A DNA stretch of 64,000 nucleotides from Saccharopolyspora erythraea NRRL 2338 (GTDB lineage: Bacteria; Actinomycetota; Actinomycetes; Mycobacteriales; Pseudonocardiaceae): assembly GCF_000062885.1 (NCBI RefSeq), contig NC_009142.1, positions 1,229,584 through 1,293,583 on the forward strand. The letters run 5' to 3'. Positions 25,199 through 33,255 of the stretch are shown piece after piece (the stretch's first letter is position 1; every line of letters starts with the position of its first letter). The notes under the pieces are model-generated. The model saw nothing but the letters and a program-made list of their open reading frames with translations. It made no database searches and was not told where the DNA came from. A program made the translations under genes and the position numbers.

Positions 25199-26449
25199 TT
25201 ACTTCTTGGTCTGCTTGCGGGTCTGCCCGGTGGCCTGCTCCCAGGCGGTGATAAACCCGTCGGCGGTGGCCCAGCGGGTGCCGAGCTTCTTCGCGATGGC
25301 GTTCACCGACTCCTGCGCGGGATCGATCTCGCCGGAGTTCACCGCGGCCCAGAACGCCGCGCGGTGGTCGTCGGCGGCCTTGCGCTCGGGCTCCGGGACG
25401 AACCCGTTCTCGGCTTCGCCGGAGGCTTCGTCGCCGTCGTTTCCGGCGGCGGGGTGTGGGTTCTTCCCATGCAGGTGAGAAGGCGTGGAAGCGGGGTTCT
25501 TCCCGTCCTGGGTGGACGGCTGTCCCCATGCCGCCTTGGAGGCGGCGATGAACCGGTCGGTGAGGTGGGCGCGCAGCTTCGGCGCGGCCACCATCGACAC
25601 CGCCAGCCCCAGGGGGACGAGACCGAACACCAGCGCTCCCGCGGTGCCGGTGGCGCCGGTGCCGAGGTAGTGCGGGGCGACGTTGAGCACCACCTCGACC
25701 GCGAGCAAGCCGACCTTGAGCCACGTGAACGGCGCCCGATGGAAGGGGACCGTCGGGGCCGGGGCGGTGATGGTGAACCCCGCCAACTGCGCCACGAGGA
25801 TCGCGAACACCGGCACCGTGAAGATCGGGCTCACCACCCAGTTGATCCACGCTGTGCCCGCCGAGATGCGGTTGAGCTCGACGCCCACGTTGGCCGCCCC
25901 GAGGATCACCGCGAACACCGCCGGCAGCAGCGCCAGCATCGGCACCCACAACCGCGCCGTGTTCAACCGGGCCAGGTCACCGGTCGGGGAGGTCAGGCGC
26001 TTGTAGGAGTAGCGGGCCACCTGGGTGGCGGCCTCGTCGTCGCGCTCCCGCTTGGTCATGCCCTGCTCGTGCTCGCGACGCGCGGCCTCGTCGTCCAGCA
26101 GCGCCTTGCGGGCCTGGTAGGCGTGTTCGCGCTGGTCGGCCCGCAGCCGACGGGCGTAGTCCTGCGCGGACTGGATCTCGCCCGCGGACAGCGCCTCGAA
26201 CAGCGCCTCGTCGCCCTGCAACCGGACCGCGGCCTGGGCGGTCTGCACCGCGCTTGCCAGCCCCAGCAAGTCCGGGGTGTGCTTGTCACCCCAGATCGCG
26301 GTCTCGTCGGCGATCGGCGTGACCGGGTGGGTGTCCACCCGCCAGTTGGCCGGCAGATACCCGTCGTCGGCGCCGCTCGCGGTGGGCGGCTCGGTCGTCA
26401 GGTAGGGGTCGAGCACGTCGCCGCCGCGCTGACGTTCGGTGCTGGTCAT
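25199..26449 (-). CDS. SpdB-like / DUF2637-type membrane protein
   Basis: 416-aa protein with a charged N-terminal helical half (residues 60-150, partly coiled coil) and four membrane segments in the middle (LWVPMLALLPAVFAVILGAA, WINWVVSPIFTVPVFAILVA, WLKVGLLAVEVVLNVAP, GALVFGLVPLGLAVSMVAA). The C-terminal cytosolic part ends in a helix-turn-helix-like KKLGTRWATADGFITAWEQ. It resembles the spread proteins that help plasmid DNA cross septa inside recipient mycelium. ATG 26449 overlaps the upstream stop. It precedes the translocase gene by 95 bp. Confidence 0.8.
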   Translation of the reverse strand: MTSTERQRGGDVLDPYLTTEPPTASGADDGYLPANWRVDTHPVTPIADETAIWGDKHTPDLLGLASAVQTAQAAVRLQGDEALFEALSAGEIQSAQDYARRLRADQREHAYQARKALLDDEAARREHEQGMTKRERDDEAATQVARYSYKRLTSPTGDLARLNTARLWVPMLALLPAVFAVILGAANVGVELNRISAGTAWINWVVSPIFTVPVFAILVAQLAGFTITAPAPTVPFHRAPFTWLKVGLLAVEVVLNVAPHYLGTGATGTAGALVFGLVPLGLAVSMVAAPKLRAHLTDRFIAASKAAWGQPSTQDGKNPASTPSHLHGKNPHPAAGNDGDEASGEAENGFVPEPERKAADDHRAAFWAAVNSGEIDPAQESVNAIAKKLGTRWATADGFITAWEQATGQTRKQTKK

Positions 26450-26658
26450 CGGCTCGTCTCCTTCCTGACGGGCTGTGCCGGGATGCGGTTGATGACCGCC
26501 ATCAACCGGTCCGTGGTGCGTTCCAGCAGGTGCACCGCGACCGCCAGCCCCACGGCGGGCAGGCGCAGCAGCACCGCGACGCTGAACAGCAGCGCCACCA
26601 GCGCACCGCGCGGGAACGTGTACTCCCGCAACAGGTCGATCACCCCGCCTTGGCTCAC
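26446..26658 (-). CDS. Small membrane protein, 70 aa (spread-type)
   Basis: 70 aa with one long hydrophobic stretch (GALVALLFSVAVLLRLPAVG) and a basic C-terminus. Start and stop overlap both neighbours by 4 bp (ATGA), so it is translationally coupled in the transfer operon. Small Spd proteins of this size accompany TraB-type translocases. No further function can be read. Confidence 0.8.
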   Translation of the reverse strand: MSQGGVIDLLREYTFPRGALVALLFSVAVLLRLPAVGLAVAVHLLERTTDRLMAVINRIPAQPVRKETSR

Positions 26659-26990
26659 GACGGCACCTCCTCGGCATGGGCCTCTGGCTGGGCCGCGGCA
26701 AACCGCTCGAAGTCATCGGCGCCGGCGATGAAGTGCTTGTATGCGGTCCGGAACGCGTGGATCAGCGCGACGTTCGCACCGACGTGGCCGACCACGTCGT
26801 AATAGGCCTCGGCAAGGTCGCGGGAGGCGTTGGCGCTGGACCGATAGACCTCGGCCCGCGAGCTGGAGTTCTGGCGCGCGGCCAACACCGCGCCAACCGC
26901 GTCGCGCCAGGCGTTGTAGGCGGTGTTCAGGCGCTCGACGACGGGCCCGGGGATCGTGATCGTCACATCGCCGGTCAGGGGCTCTACCAT
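26655..26990 (-). CDS. Hypothetical AICE protein, 111 aa
   Basis: 111-aa acidic helical protein without membrane segment (VVERLNTAYNAWRDAVGAVL, then NVALIHAFRTAYKHFIAG). ATG at 26990 is chosen since the upstream extension of the open frame is antisense-like. The stop overlaps the next start by 4 bp. No family recognised. Position within the spread/transfer run suggests an accessory transfer role. Confidence 0.75.
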   Translation of the reverse strand: MVEPLTGDVTITIPGPVVERLNTAYNAWRDAVGAVLAARQNSSSRAEVYRSSANASRDLAEAYYDVVGHVGANVALIHAFRTAYKHFIAGADDFERFAAAQPEAHAEEVPS

Positions 26991-27079
26991 CGGTCTTCTC
27001 CTTGCAGAGTCGAAGGATCGGTGGGGAGCCCGGACCGGCAGGCGTTCTTGGCGGGATTGACTGCCGGTCCGGGGCGGCC

Positions 27080-27553
27080 TCAGCGGGACCCGAAGGTCCG
27101 TGCGCTGGCGTTCAGTTCTCGGAGGATCTGGTCGAGGGCGTCGGTGAGGATCGTGCGGTGGTCGAAGGCCAGCCGGTTGGGCCGGGCCAGCAGGGGCGCG
27201 ACCGGGGTCCACTGCGCGTCGCGGGCGTCGTCACCGGCGGTGGCGGTGGCCATGGTGTCGAGCAGGGCGAGGAAGGCGACGCTGACGACGCGTCCTCGGG
27301 GGTCGCGGTGTGGTGCGTCGTAGACGCCGACCTGGACGAGCCGGTGGGCGGTCACTCCGGTTTCCTCGGCCAGCTCGCGGTAGGCGGCCTGAGCGAAGGT
27401 CTCGCCGGTGTCGACGTAGCCGCCGGGCAGCGCCCAGTAGCCCGCGAACGGGGGCCAGTTGCGGCGGATCAGCAGGACGTGCAGCTCACCGCCGGTTTGG
27501 GGCGCCAGCGTGACGATGTCGGTGGTCAGGTGCGCGGTCGTGATCTCGGACAA
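27080..27553 (-). CDS. Nudix hydrolase (possible Pif-like entry-exclusion protein)
   Basis: 157-aa Nudix protein. The box is GGYVDTGETFAQAAYRELAEETGV in full form; key residues are G, E in TGE, REL and EETG. Nudix enzymes hydrolyse nucleoside diphosphates linked to another group. In pSAM2 the Nudix protein Pif blocks redundant transfer into cells already carrying the element, and an analogous role fits here, though a housekeeping role is possible. TTG at 27553 follows AAAGGA. It sits within the transfer run. Confidence 0.9.
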   Translation of the reverse strand: MSEITTAHLTTDIVTLAPQTGGELHVLLIRRNWPPFAGYWALPGGYVDTGETFAQAAYRELAEETGVTAHRLVQVGVYDAPHRDPRGRVVSVAFLALLDTMATATAGDDARDAQWTPVAPLLARPNRLAFDHRTILTDALDQILRELNASARTFGSR

Positions 27554-27654
27554 GAGTTTGTGTCCTTTCCGGGCGAGCAGGTCAGGTGAAGGTGATGTCG
27601 TCGTTGCGGTACTCGGAGCGCGAGGGTGATCGCTCTGGCGTCTATCGCGGCTGG

Positions 27655-27915
27655 TTAGAGCTGGGCGGCGTAGGTGTCGATCGAGTCCCTGCCGGAGATC
27701 ACCAACTCTTGGGCCTGTTCGGCCTGGCTGAACGCCTGGTGGAACGCGCTGATGGCGTGCTGGGCCGACTCCCGGGCGCTGCTGGCCACGGTGGTGTCCA
27801 GTGCCCGCTGGACCTCGTTGATGGTCAGCGCGGCCTGCTTGAGCGCGTAGAGCGCTTCGCTGGCCTGGGTGGTGGCGGCGGACAGGTTCGCGCGGATCTC
27901 TTCGATACCGGCCAT
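27655..27915 (-). CDS. Small helical protein, 86 aa, first of a pair
   Basis: 86 aa, predicted as two long amphipathic helices (EIRANLSAATTQASEALYAL, then SAFHQAFSQAEQAQELVIS) ending YAAQL. Size, all-helical build and pairing with the next gene recall WXG100 proteins, but there is no WXG turn or YxxxD/E signal. ATG at 27915. It is 45 bp from its sister gene, which is also exactly 86 aa and ends in AL. Confidence 0.75.
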   Translation of the reverse strand: MAGIEEIRANLSAATTQASEALYALKQAALTINEVQRALDTTVASSARESAQHAISAFHQAFSQAEQAQELVISGRDSIDTYAAQL

Positions 27916-27960
27916 GACGGGTCTTCCTCCTGGAAAGGGTTGGTGTGACGGGAAAACGGG

Positions 27961-28221
27961 TCAGAGGGCCTGCTGGTATTCGCTGACCTTGTCGGTGGCG
28001 TCGTGGAGGACGCCGACGATCTCGGAGAGCTGGGTCTTGGCCAGGGCGAAGTTGGCCAGGGCCTGCTGCACCAGCTCGTTTTCCGAGCCCTGGGTGACGG
28101 TGGCGAGCATGTTGGCCAGGGCTTCGATGTCGTACTGGGACTCGACGAGGGTGCCCATCAAGCCGCCGGCCTGGATGTTGGTCTCCGACAGGACGCGGGA
28201 GACGTCTTCAACGTGGGGCAT
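27961..28221 (-). CDS. Small helical protein, 86 aa, second of a pair
   Basis: 86 aa, helical (LVESQYDIEALANMLATVTQ, then ALANFALAKTQLSEIVGVL), ending SEYQQAL. Same length and layout as the neighbouring 86-aa protein, though residues differ. The two may form a heterodimer. ATG at 28221. It lies in the transfer run between the zinc-binding protein and its sister. Not recognised otherwise. Confidence 0.75.
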   Translation of the reverse strand: MPHVEDVSRVLSETNIQAGGLMGTLVESQYDIEALANMLATVTQGSENELVQQALANFALAKTQLSEIVGVLHDATDKVSEYQQAL

Positions 28222-28273
28222 GACGCTCGTTTCTCCTGAAGCGAAGGGGTTGGTGGTTCGGTGCGGCTCGTGG

Positions 28274-28699
28274 TCAGGCCGCGGCGGTGTCGGGCAGGTA
28301 GCAGTCCCAGCACTGGCCGGCCGAGGTCGGCAGGTAGTAGGGCTTGACCTGCTGGCCGGGCGGGCAGGTCGGGCACGTGCGCCGCGCGGTCAGTGCCCGC
28401 TCGATCGCCGCGCGCTGGGAGGGGGTGGCGGTGCGCTTGGGCTTGGCCAGCTCGATGCGGAACAGCTCGGCGAGTTCCTCGCGCCGGTAGGGCTGGCGGT
28501 GGCGGAATCGCAGCAGCGCCACCGGATCGGCACCGCCGGGGCGCAGGCTCATCTCGCGGAGCTGCCGGCGGGTGGCCAGTCCGAGCCGGGCCGGGACCGA
28601 GCGCCAGGCGAAGACCGGCAGCCCGTCGAGGTGGCCGTGGCAGAACTCCCACGTGCCGTCCCACAGCGTCGTCTTGACGATCGGCCACTGCCGCGCCAT
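28274..28699 (-). CDS. RRQRL-motif-type zinc-binding protein
   Basis: 141 aa. The middle holds GLATRRQLREMSLRPGG, the arginine-rich RRQ-L motif of a family common in actinomycete elements. The C-terminus has CPTCPPGQ and CWDC, four cysteines placed to bind zinc. ATG at 28699 overlaps the end of the upstream gene by one base (stop/start sharing). DNA or RNA binding is likely but unproven; its constant link to AICE transfer genes suggests a regulatory or transfer role. Confidence 0.8.
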   Translation of the reverse strand: MARQWPIVKTTLWDGTWEFCHGHLDGLPVFAWRSVPARLGLATRRQLREMSLRPGGADPVALLRFRHRQPYRREELAELFRIELAKPKRTATPSQRAAIERALTARRTCPTCPPGQQVKPYYLPTSAGQCWDCYLPDTAAA

Positions 28700-29175
28700 C
28701 ACGCGCCCCCGAGTACCGCGGCCAGCGCCAGCGCGACCAGCAGCACCACCAGTCCCGTGACCAGTAGCCGCACCGCCCAGGCGATGCGCCGGTACTTGCG
28801 CCGGGCGATCTGGGAGACCACCACCATCGTCACGGCCACCCGCTCCGGCGAGGACTCCGTGTTGGAGTGCAGCTCCACCAGCTCGGCAGGCTTGGAGCGG
28901 GCCGCGTGCAGGAACGAGCCCGGCTCTCCGGCATCCAGGTAGGGGAAGACCACCGCCAGTAGCACCAGCACGCTCGCCGCGATCGGCACCGCCGCCGCCC
29001 ACAACGCGACCTCAGACGCCGTCGGCAGCGCGGTGCGGGTCAGCGACACCACCCCGGCGAAGGCTGCACCGACCAGCGTCAACAGCGTGGTGGCCTTGGT
29101 GTCGGCCCGTCGCAACTCATCCCGAACCTGACTCACCGCGGCGTTCAAGCTCTCCGTCGTCTCCGCCGACATCAC
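28699..29175 (-). CDS. Pycsar-effector-type (PycTM, DUF5706-like) membrane protein
   Basis: 158 aa. Helical start with the family pattern RDELRRADTKATTLLTLVGA, a first hairpin of membrane helices (to about residue 78, ending VVFPYLDAG), a soluble loop (HAARSKPAELVELHSN), then SQIARRKYRRIAWAVRLLVTG leading into the last membrane helix. This matches the PycTM fold: membrane effectors gated by cyclic CMP/UMP in Pycsar defence. No pyrimidine cyclase is encoded nearby. The start overlaps the excisionase stop (ATGA), so it belongs to the element's main operon. Confidence 0.8.
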   Translation of the reverse strand: MMSAETTESLNAAVSQVRDELRRADTKATTLLTLVGAAFAGVVSLTRTALPTASEVALWAAAVPIAASVLVLLAVVFPYLDAGEPGSFLHAARSKPAELVELHSNTESSPERVAVTMVVVSQIARRKYRRIAWAVRLLVTGLVVLLVALALAAVLGGA

Positions 29176-29393
29176 GCCACCTCGTCGGAAGCCGACTTGA
29201 TGCCCACACGCTGGAGGAAGGTCTCCAGCGCGTCGGCCGGGATGCGCACCGCGCCCTTCCCGAGTCCGCCGACCCGCACCGCGTGCAGCCGCTTGGAGTC
29301 GATCAGCCTGTACACCGTCGAGACGTGCACGTCGAGCATGTCCGCGACTGCCTTGACCCGGTACATCCGAGTCGAACTACCGTTGACCTGCAT
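29172..29393 (-). CDS. xis: Excisionase-like helix-turn-helix protein
   Basis: 73-aa winged-helix DNA-binding protein of the MerR/excisionase type: YRVKAVADMLDVHVSTVYRL is the helix-turn-helix, followed by RVGGLGKGAVRIPADALETF. ATG 29393 has GGGAG upstream. It is first in the long minus-strand run, facing the XRE regulator across a 227-bp divergent promoter region. It lies far from int, unlike pSAM2, so it may instead be the main operon's activator. Excisionase and transcription roles both fit. Confidence 0.8.
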   Translation of the reverse strand: MQVNGSSTRMYRVKAVADMLDVHVSTVYRLIDSKRLHAVRVGGLGKGAVRIPADALETFLQRVGIKSASDEVA

Positions 29394-29620
29394 CGTTAGC
29401 GCTCCCTGCTCTCGATATGCGCCCCGGCTGGTGTTGCCGCACCGGTCGGGGCTTCTTGCTGTTTGCGATCCCTGCGAAACCAACGAGCTTCGCAACTGAT
29501 GCGAGCACTAGTAAAAGTACTAAAATTAGTCATGTCAAGTTGCTGTTCGGCCGTGGGCTGGTTGAGGAAGCTGCATTAGCGCTAGTGTCAGTAGCGATAT
29601 CCGCAGCTCAGGAGGTTTAC
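29394..29620. promoter_or_regulatory. Divergent control region of the AICE
   Basis: 227 bp between the xis-like gene (minus) and the XRE regulator (plus). An AT-rich patch at 29505-29535 contains TAGT-AAAAGT-ACTA (29509-29522) and two more TAGT words, a likely operator/promoter area. A consensus AGGAGG at 29610-29615 serves the regulator. Probably the master switch for the transfer/replication operon. Confidence 0.55.
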
Positions 29621-29965
29621 GTGGCCAAGGATTGGGACGCCGTCGCCGACGTCATTGCCACCCGGATGGACGAGCTGGAGCTGACGCAACAGCAGCTCGC
29701 GCAACGGGCAGGCGTCTCGCTTCAGACGGTCCGCGAGCTCCAACACAACTTGCAGCCCCGCAAGCGCACTCCTCGCACGCTCCAAGCGATGTCCTCGGCA
29801 CTTGGCTTGCACCCGGACCATTTGGCGACGGTCCTGAGCGGTGGCCGGCCAATCAACGCCGCTGTGGATGACGGAGCCGGGGCTGAGCTGTTGGCGATGA
29901 AGGCGCAGCTTGCCGATCTCAGTCGTCGCCTAGAGGCAGTTGAACAGCAGCTTCGCCGCGACTGA
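29621..29965 (+). CDS. XRE-family repressor-like regulator
   Basis: 114 aa. N-terminal lambda-repressor-type HTH (LTQQQLAQRAGVSLQTVREL) and a C-terminal leucine-zipper-like helix (AQLADLSRRLEAVEQQL) for dimerisation. GTG at 29621 is fixed by the AGGAGG just upstream; the open frame before it is not coding. Divergent from the main operon, so it is the best candidate for the repressor that keeps the element quiet. Confidence 0.87.
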   Translation: MAKDWDAVADVIATRMDELELTQQQLAQRAGVSLQTVRELQHNLQPRKRTPRTLQAMSSALGLHPDHLATVLSGGRPINAAVDDGAGAELLAMKAQLADLSRRLEAVEQQLRRD

Positions 29966-29971
29966 GGCTGG

Positions 29972-30172
29972 TTAACCGCCAACAGCCCGAAGGAAGGTGA
30001 CGATGCCTTCGACTGCGCTACCCAGCCACGCCAAGACGGTTTGGACCCACGTCGCGGCCTCGCCGGGGTACCGCACCACCAGCACGACGGCCGCGATACC
30101 GAACAGCCAGCGGATCACCTTCCCTAACGGGCCTGCGCTGGCCTGCATGACTGGAAATTGGCTCTTCGCCAT
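29972..30172 (-). CDS. Small membrane protein, 66 aa
   Basis: 66 aa with one clear membrane helix (VIRWLFGIAAVVLVVRY) and a second amphipathic stretch (LAWLGSAVEGIVTFL). ATG 30172 follows AGGAAGG. Convergent with the XRE regulator (6 bp apart) and divergent from the next regulator. Unknown function; small hydrophobic proteins of this type occur as toxins or spread factors. Confidence 0.7.
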   Translation of the reverse strand: MAKSQFPVMQASAGPLGKVIRWLFGIAAVVLVVRYPGEAATWVQTVLAWLGSAVEGIVTFLRAVGG

Positions 30173-30325
30173 GATCTTCCTTCCTTCGTCGTGCGCTGTT
30201 GTCGCCACCTACTCTCGGGTTGCATGCGTTGCTGAGGTCGCATCGTTGTGAGGTAGTCAGGGAGTGCGGGTTCGACTAGTACAAAAGTGCGGGTTGCTCG
30301 ACAGCGAGAGCAGTTAGGTGGGCGC

Positions 30326-31525
30326 ATGGTTACCGAAGGGCCAATCGGCGAACGCATCCGCATCTACCGCCAGCGGCGAGGGCTGAGCCAGAAGGAGCTG
30401 GCTCACCTGGTCGGCCGCTCGGAATCCTGGCTATCGCAGGTCGAGCGTGGCATCCGCTCTGTCGATCGACTGTCCGTGCTTGTCGACGTGGCGCGGGTGC
30501 TCAAGACCGACGTCGAGACGCTCGCCGGCTACCGGATGGCCTACGCGCCGAACGGACAACCGGAACTTGAAGGGCTGGAGGACATCCGTCAGGCGATGAG
30601 CGCCTACGCGGGGCTCGGACTCAGCCGCACACCGACGAGCAGCGTCGCTGAGATTGCGAGCCTGACCACCGAGGTGCACCAGCGTTACCAGGCAGCCGAC
30701 TACGCGGCTGCTGCTCGGATCCTTCCTGGCTTGATCACTGCCTCAGACGCGGTCGTCAGCGAGAGCGGGTCGGCTGATCTACGGGCCGCGCTGTCGGTGC
30801 AGAGTCAGGCGTATGTGGCCGCGGCAAAGCTGGTCACCAAGATCGGTGACGGGCAACTCGCCTGGATCGCCGCCGACAGGGCCGTCACCGCAGCGATGCG
30901 TGCCGACTCGGACATCCTCAAGGCGATGGCGGCGTACCAGGTCGCTTGCGCGTTCCTCAAGACAGACCGGATCGACCAAGCCGAGCATGTTGCCATCACG
31001 ACGGCTGAGAACTTTGCTGACGACAGCCCAGATGGCCTCTCCGTTCAGGGTGCGCTGTTCCTCATCGGCGCGGTAATCGCTGGCCGCAGGTCTGACCGGC
31101 CAGAGGCAACTGACCGCCTTCGGCGCGCGCAGTATCTAGCGGACGCTCTTGGCTACGACGGCAACCACGGTTGGACCGCCTTCGGCCCCACGAACGTAGC
31201 GATCCACCAGATTTCCGCAGCTGCGGAGCTCGGCGACGCCAAACTCGCCATCGCCAGGGCGGAGGACGTCGAGACGGACGGCCTTCCGGACGGACTCCGC
31301 AGCCGGCGGGCTCAGGTCTTCATCGACACGGCTTGGGCCTACTCGCAGCATCGCGACGACGCGGCTGTTGTCGTCAACCTCATGGAAGCGGAGCGCACCG
31401 CGCCGCAAGCGCTGCGGTACAACGTGATCGTTCGTGAGATGCTGCGCGAGCTGCTGAAGCGTGAACGAAGGTCAGCCACGCCGGGCCTGCGGGCCTTGGC
31501 CAAGCGGTCTGGGGTGCTCCATTGA
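30326..31525 (+). CDS. XRE regulator with TPR-like C-terminal domain
   Basis: 399 aa. N-terminal HTH (RRGLSQKELAHLVGRSESWL, residues about 15-35) and a long helical repeat region resembling TPRs, as in the Streptomyces regulators that sense peptides or partner proteins. ATG 30326 follows AGGTGGG. The stop overlaps the next start (TTGA), so the flavoprotein is co-translated; this pair is frequent in actinomycete genomes and elements. Confidence 0.85.
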   Translation: MVTEGPIGERIRIYRQRRGLSQKELAHLVGRSESWLSQVERGIRSVDRLSVLVDVARVLKTDVETLAGYRMAYAPNGQPELEGLEDIRQAMSAYAGLGLSRTPTSSVAEIASLTTEVHQRYQAADYAAAARILPGLITASDAVVSESGSADLRAALSVQSQAYVAAAKLVTKIGDGQLAWIAADRAVTAAMRADSDILKAMAAYQVACAFLKTDRIDQAEHVAITTAENFADDSPDGLSVQGALFLIGAVIAGRRSDRPEATDRLRRAQYLADALGYDGNHGWTAFGPTNVAIHQISAAAELGDAKLAIARAEDVETDGLPDGLRSRRAQVFIDTAWAYSQHRDDAAVVVNLMEAERTAPQALRYNVIVREMLRELLKRERRSATPGLRALAKRSGVLH

Positions 31526-32052
31526 CGGCAAGCCGCGTTCTCTACGTTGTTGGAACAGCCGCGCCGCCAGTCCTCAACTTGGGCAACCTAATCCGACTAC
31601 TCCGAGCCGAGGGCTGGTTGACGTGCCTGGTTCTCTCTCCGACCGCTGCTGGTTGGGTCGACACAGCTGAACTCGAACAGCTCACGGGGATGCCTGTGCG
31701 TAGTGCGCTTCGTCAGCCGACGGAGCAGGACCCCTTCCCGCCGGCGGATGCCGTTCTTGCCGCCCCGCTAACCTTCAATACCGTCAACAAGTGGGCGGCA
31801 GGCATGAATGACACGACTGCCCTGGGGGTACTGAACGAACTCCTTGGCGCTGCGGTCCCGATCGTTGCCGCCCCATGCGTGAAGTCGTTGCTCCAAAGCC
31901 ATCCGGCCTACCGGGCGAGCGTTGAGCGTCTGACTGAGTCTGGCGTTCGGTTCCTTGAGCAATCCCAGACGGTGGTCAGAACACAAGACGCTGCGGTCGA
32001 TTTCGACTGGCCATCATTGGTTGCGGAAGTCCAGCGGCTGCGTAGCACCTAG
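31522..32052 (+). CDS. Flavoprotein of the HFCD/PPC-decarboxylase type
   Basis: 176 aa. VLYVVGTAAPPVLNLGNLIRL opens like the FMN-binding flavoprotein family (PF02441); ADAVLAAPLTFNTVNKWAAG matches the conserved PASANT-type active-site region, and later PIVAAPCVK. TTG start at 31522 overlaps the regulator's stop. Substrate unknown; the XRE-TPR plus flavoprotein pair may sense or modify a peptide cysteine. Confidence 0.82.
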   Translation: MTASRVLYVVGTAAPPVLNLGNLIRLLRAEGWLTCLVLSPTAAGWVDTAELEQLTGMPVRSALRQPTEQDPFPPADAVLAAPLTFNTVNKWAAGMNDTTALGVLNELLGAAVPIVAAPCVKSLLQSHPAYRASVERLTESGVRFLEQSQTVVRTQDAAVDFDWPSLVAEVQRLRST

Positions 32053-32093
32053 GCGGCCGAATGACAACGGGGTGGCACGGCTCCGCTGAGGTA

Positions 32094-32170
32094 GTGTCAC
32101 CGCTGTCACCATGTCACCGAACGCGGGGTGACCTGTGCGAACGATGGTGACAGTACGGTGACACCCCTAT
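32094..32170 (+). repeat. GTGACA-repeat module, copy 2 (upstream of the Shedu 3' end)
   Basis: TGTCACCGCTGTCACCATGT... then GAACGATGGTGACAGTACGG. Aligns without gaps to copy 3 (33502-33577), roughly 80% identical over 77 bp, and to copy 1 on the minus strand. Copies 2 and 3, both plus-oriented, flank the Shedu gene. Confidence 0.8.
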
Positions 32171-32205
32171 GCGCTTCGACACGTCGACATCCCTGCAAGA
32201 AATGG

Positions 32206-33255
32206 TTATTCAGAACCCTCTCGGGATGACTGATCCTTTTCCAGAATGTCTAGTCTGCGCTTGGCTCTGGCAGCCATTTGATCGTACGTAATTACCTGGA
32301 TGCTGTGAAGTCTGGCATTTAGTCCACGGAGCCCCTTGAACCAATTCAGATCCTTTCCCTGTGATCTTCCTATGACGATCGTTGCGCGAGGGTAGTAAGC
32401 CACTATGTTCTCGTAGTCATCCATTCCCTTCTTTGCGCTTTCGTGAAGCTTGTCAAGGTAGCGATGGCACTGCCCGATTGCTTTTGACGAGTCGCTGGAC
32501 CAGTACCACGATTTATGGGAACTGTCCCAGATTATTGGCTCCATTCTTGGCGTCTTGAGTTCGACGATGTCTCTTAGTCCATCCAGCGAATTTTCGAGCA
32601 TCATGTCGACGCTCTCTCTGTTTCCTATGGACCGTACTTCGTCTAGTGACCTGTACTCATCGCCTAGCGCCCAGGCGTGCCGCTCCATCCACCGTTGAAA
32701 ATCTGACTCTGGGTGGTCGGCGCTTGCATCAAGCATTCGATTGAGATCTTCAAGCGCCTGGCGCAGGTCTGCCGATCGAGCCGAAAGCTGAATCGACCGT
32801 ATTAGATGCTCGCCGTCGGGGTCGGCTGCAAGTCGCTTCAGTGAACCGTCGTCTTGTGAAATCTTGCGTATAAGGTTTCCCAGCGTGTGTACGTCGATTG
32901 ATCGTTCGCTGTCGCCATCCTCGTCGGCGCGAAAAACGAAATAGCGACCATTTTCGGGCTGGCTGGAAATGGCTGCGATTTTCTGTAGTTCTTCGCGAAG
33001 CTGCAGAAATTCATCATTATTCAAGGTGAAGTCAACGGGGTATCCTACCTGAAGCCCGCTGTCGTTCTTTTTCCAGTAGCGAACCTTTAGGGATACTTCA
33101 ATTCGTGATTCGCTTCGCGTTATATACCTTGGAATTAACTCGAAGTGTGTTCTTGAGCCCGCGCGCAATGTAATCGGATCGCTATATGAGAGACTTTCCG
33201 CTGCAGCTTGGCGCCGGTCGAAGATATCATCGCCCACGCTGACCTCCTGCTTCAT
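32206..33255 (-). CDS. sduA: Shedu anti-phage defence nuclease (SduA, DUF4263)
   Basis: 349 aa. The C-terminal DUF4263 nuclease domain is clear: FQRWMERHAWALGDEY, then VDMMLENSLDG (Asp217), DIVELKTPR (Glu232, Lys234), AIGQCHRYLDKL (Gln262), ATIVIGRSQG, LNARLHSIQVITYDQM. These form a PD-(D/E)xK centre; Shedu proteins nick foreign DNA as single-gene defence systems. The first ~170 residues are the variable sensor part. GC is visibly lower than in the element backbone, and repeat copies flank the gene, which suggests separate acquisition. ATG 33255 is used. Confidence 0.92.
   Translation of the reverse strand: MKQEVSVGDDIFDRRQAAAESLSYSDPITLRAGSRTHFELIPRYITRSESRIEVSLKVRYWKKNDSGLQVGYPVDFTLNNDEFLQLREELQKIAAISSQPENGRYFVFRADEDGDSERSIDVHTLGNLIRKISQDDGSLKRLAADPDGEHLIRSIQLSARSADLRQALEDLNRMLDASADHPESDFQRWMERHAWALGDEYRSLDEVRSIGNRESVDMMLENSLDGLRDIVELKTPRMEPIIWDSSHKSWYWSSDSSKAIGQCHRYLDKLHESAKKGMDDYENIVAYYPRATIVIGRSQGKDLNWFKGLRGLNARLHSIQVITYDQMAARAKRRLDILEKDQSSREGSE

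Noticed and set aside
22815-25478. 887-codon plus-strand frame opposite the translocase
   Set aside because: Antisense shadow; the minus-strand frame has Walker motifs and ribosome sites.
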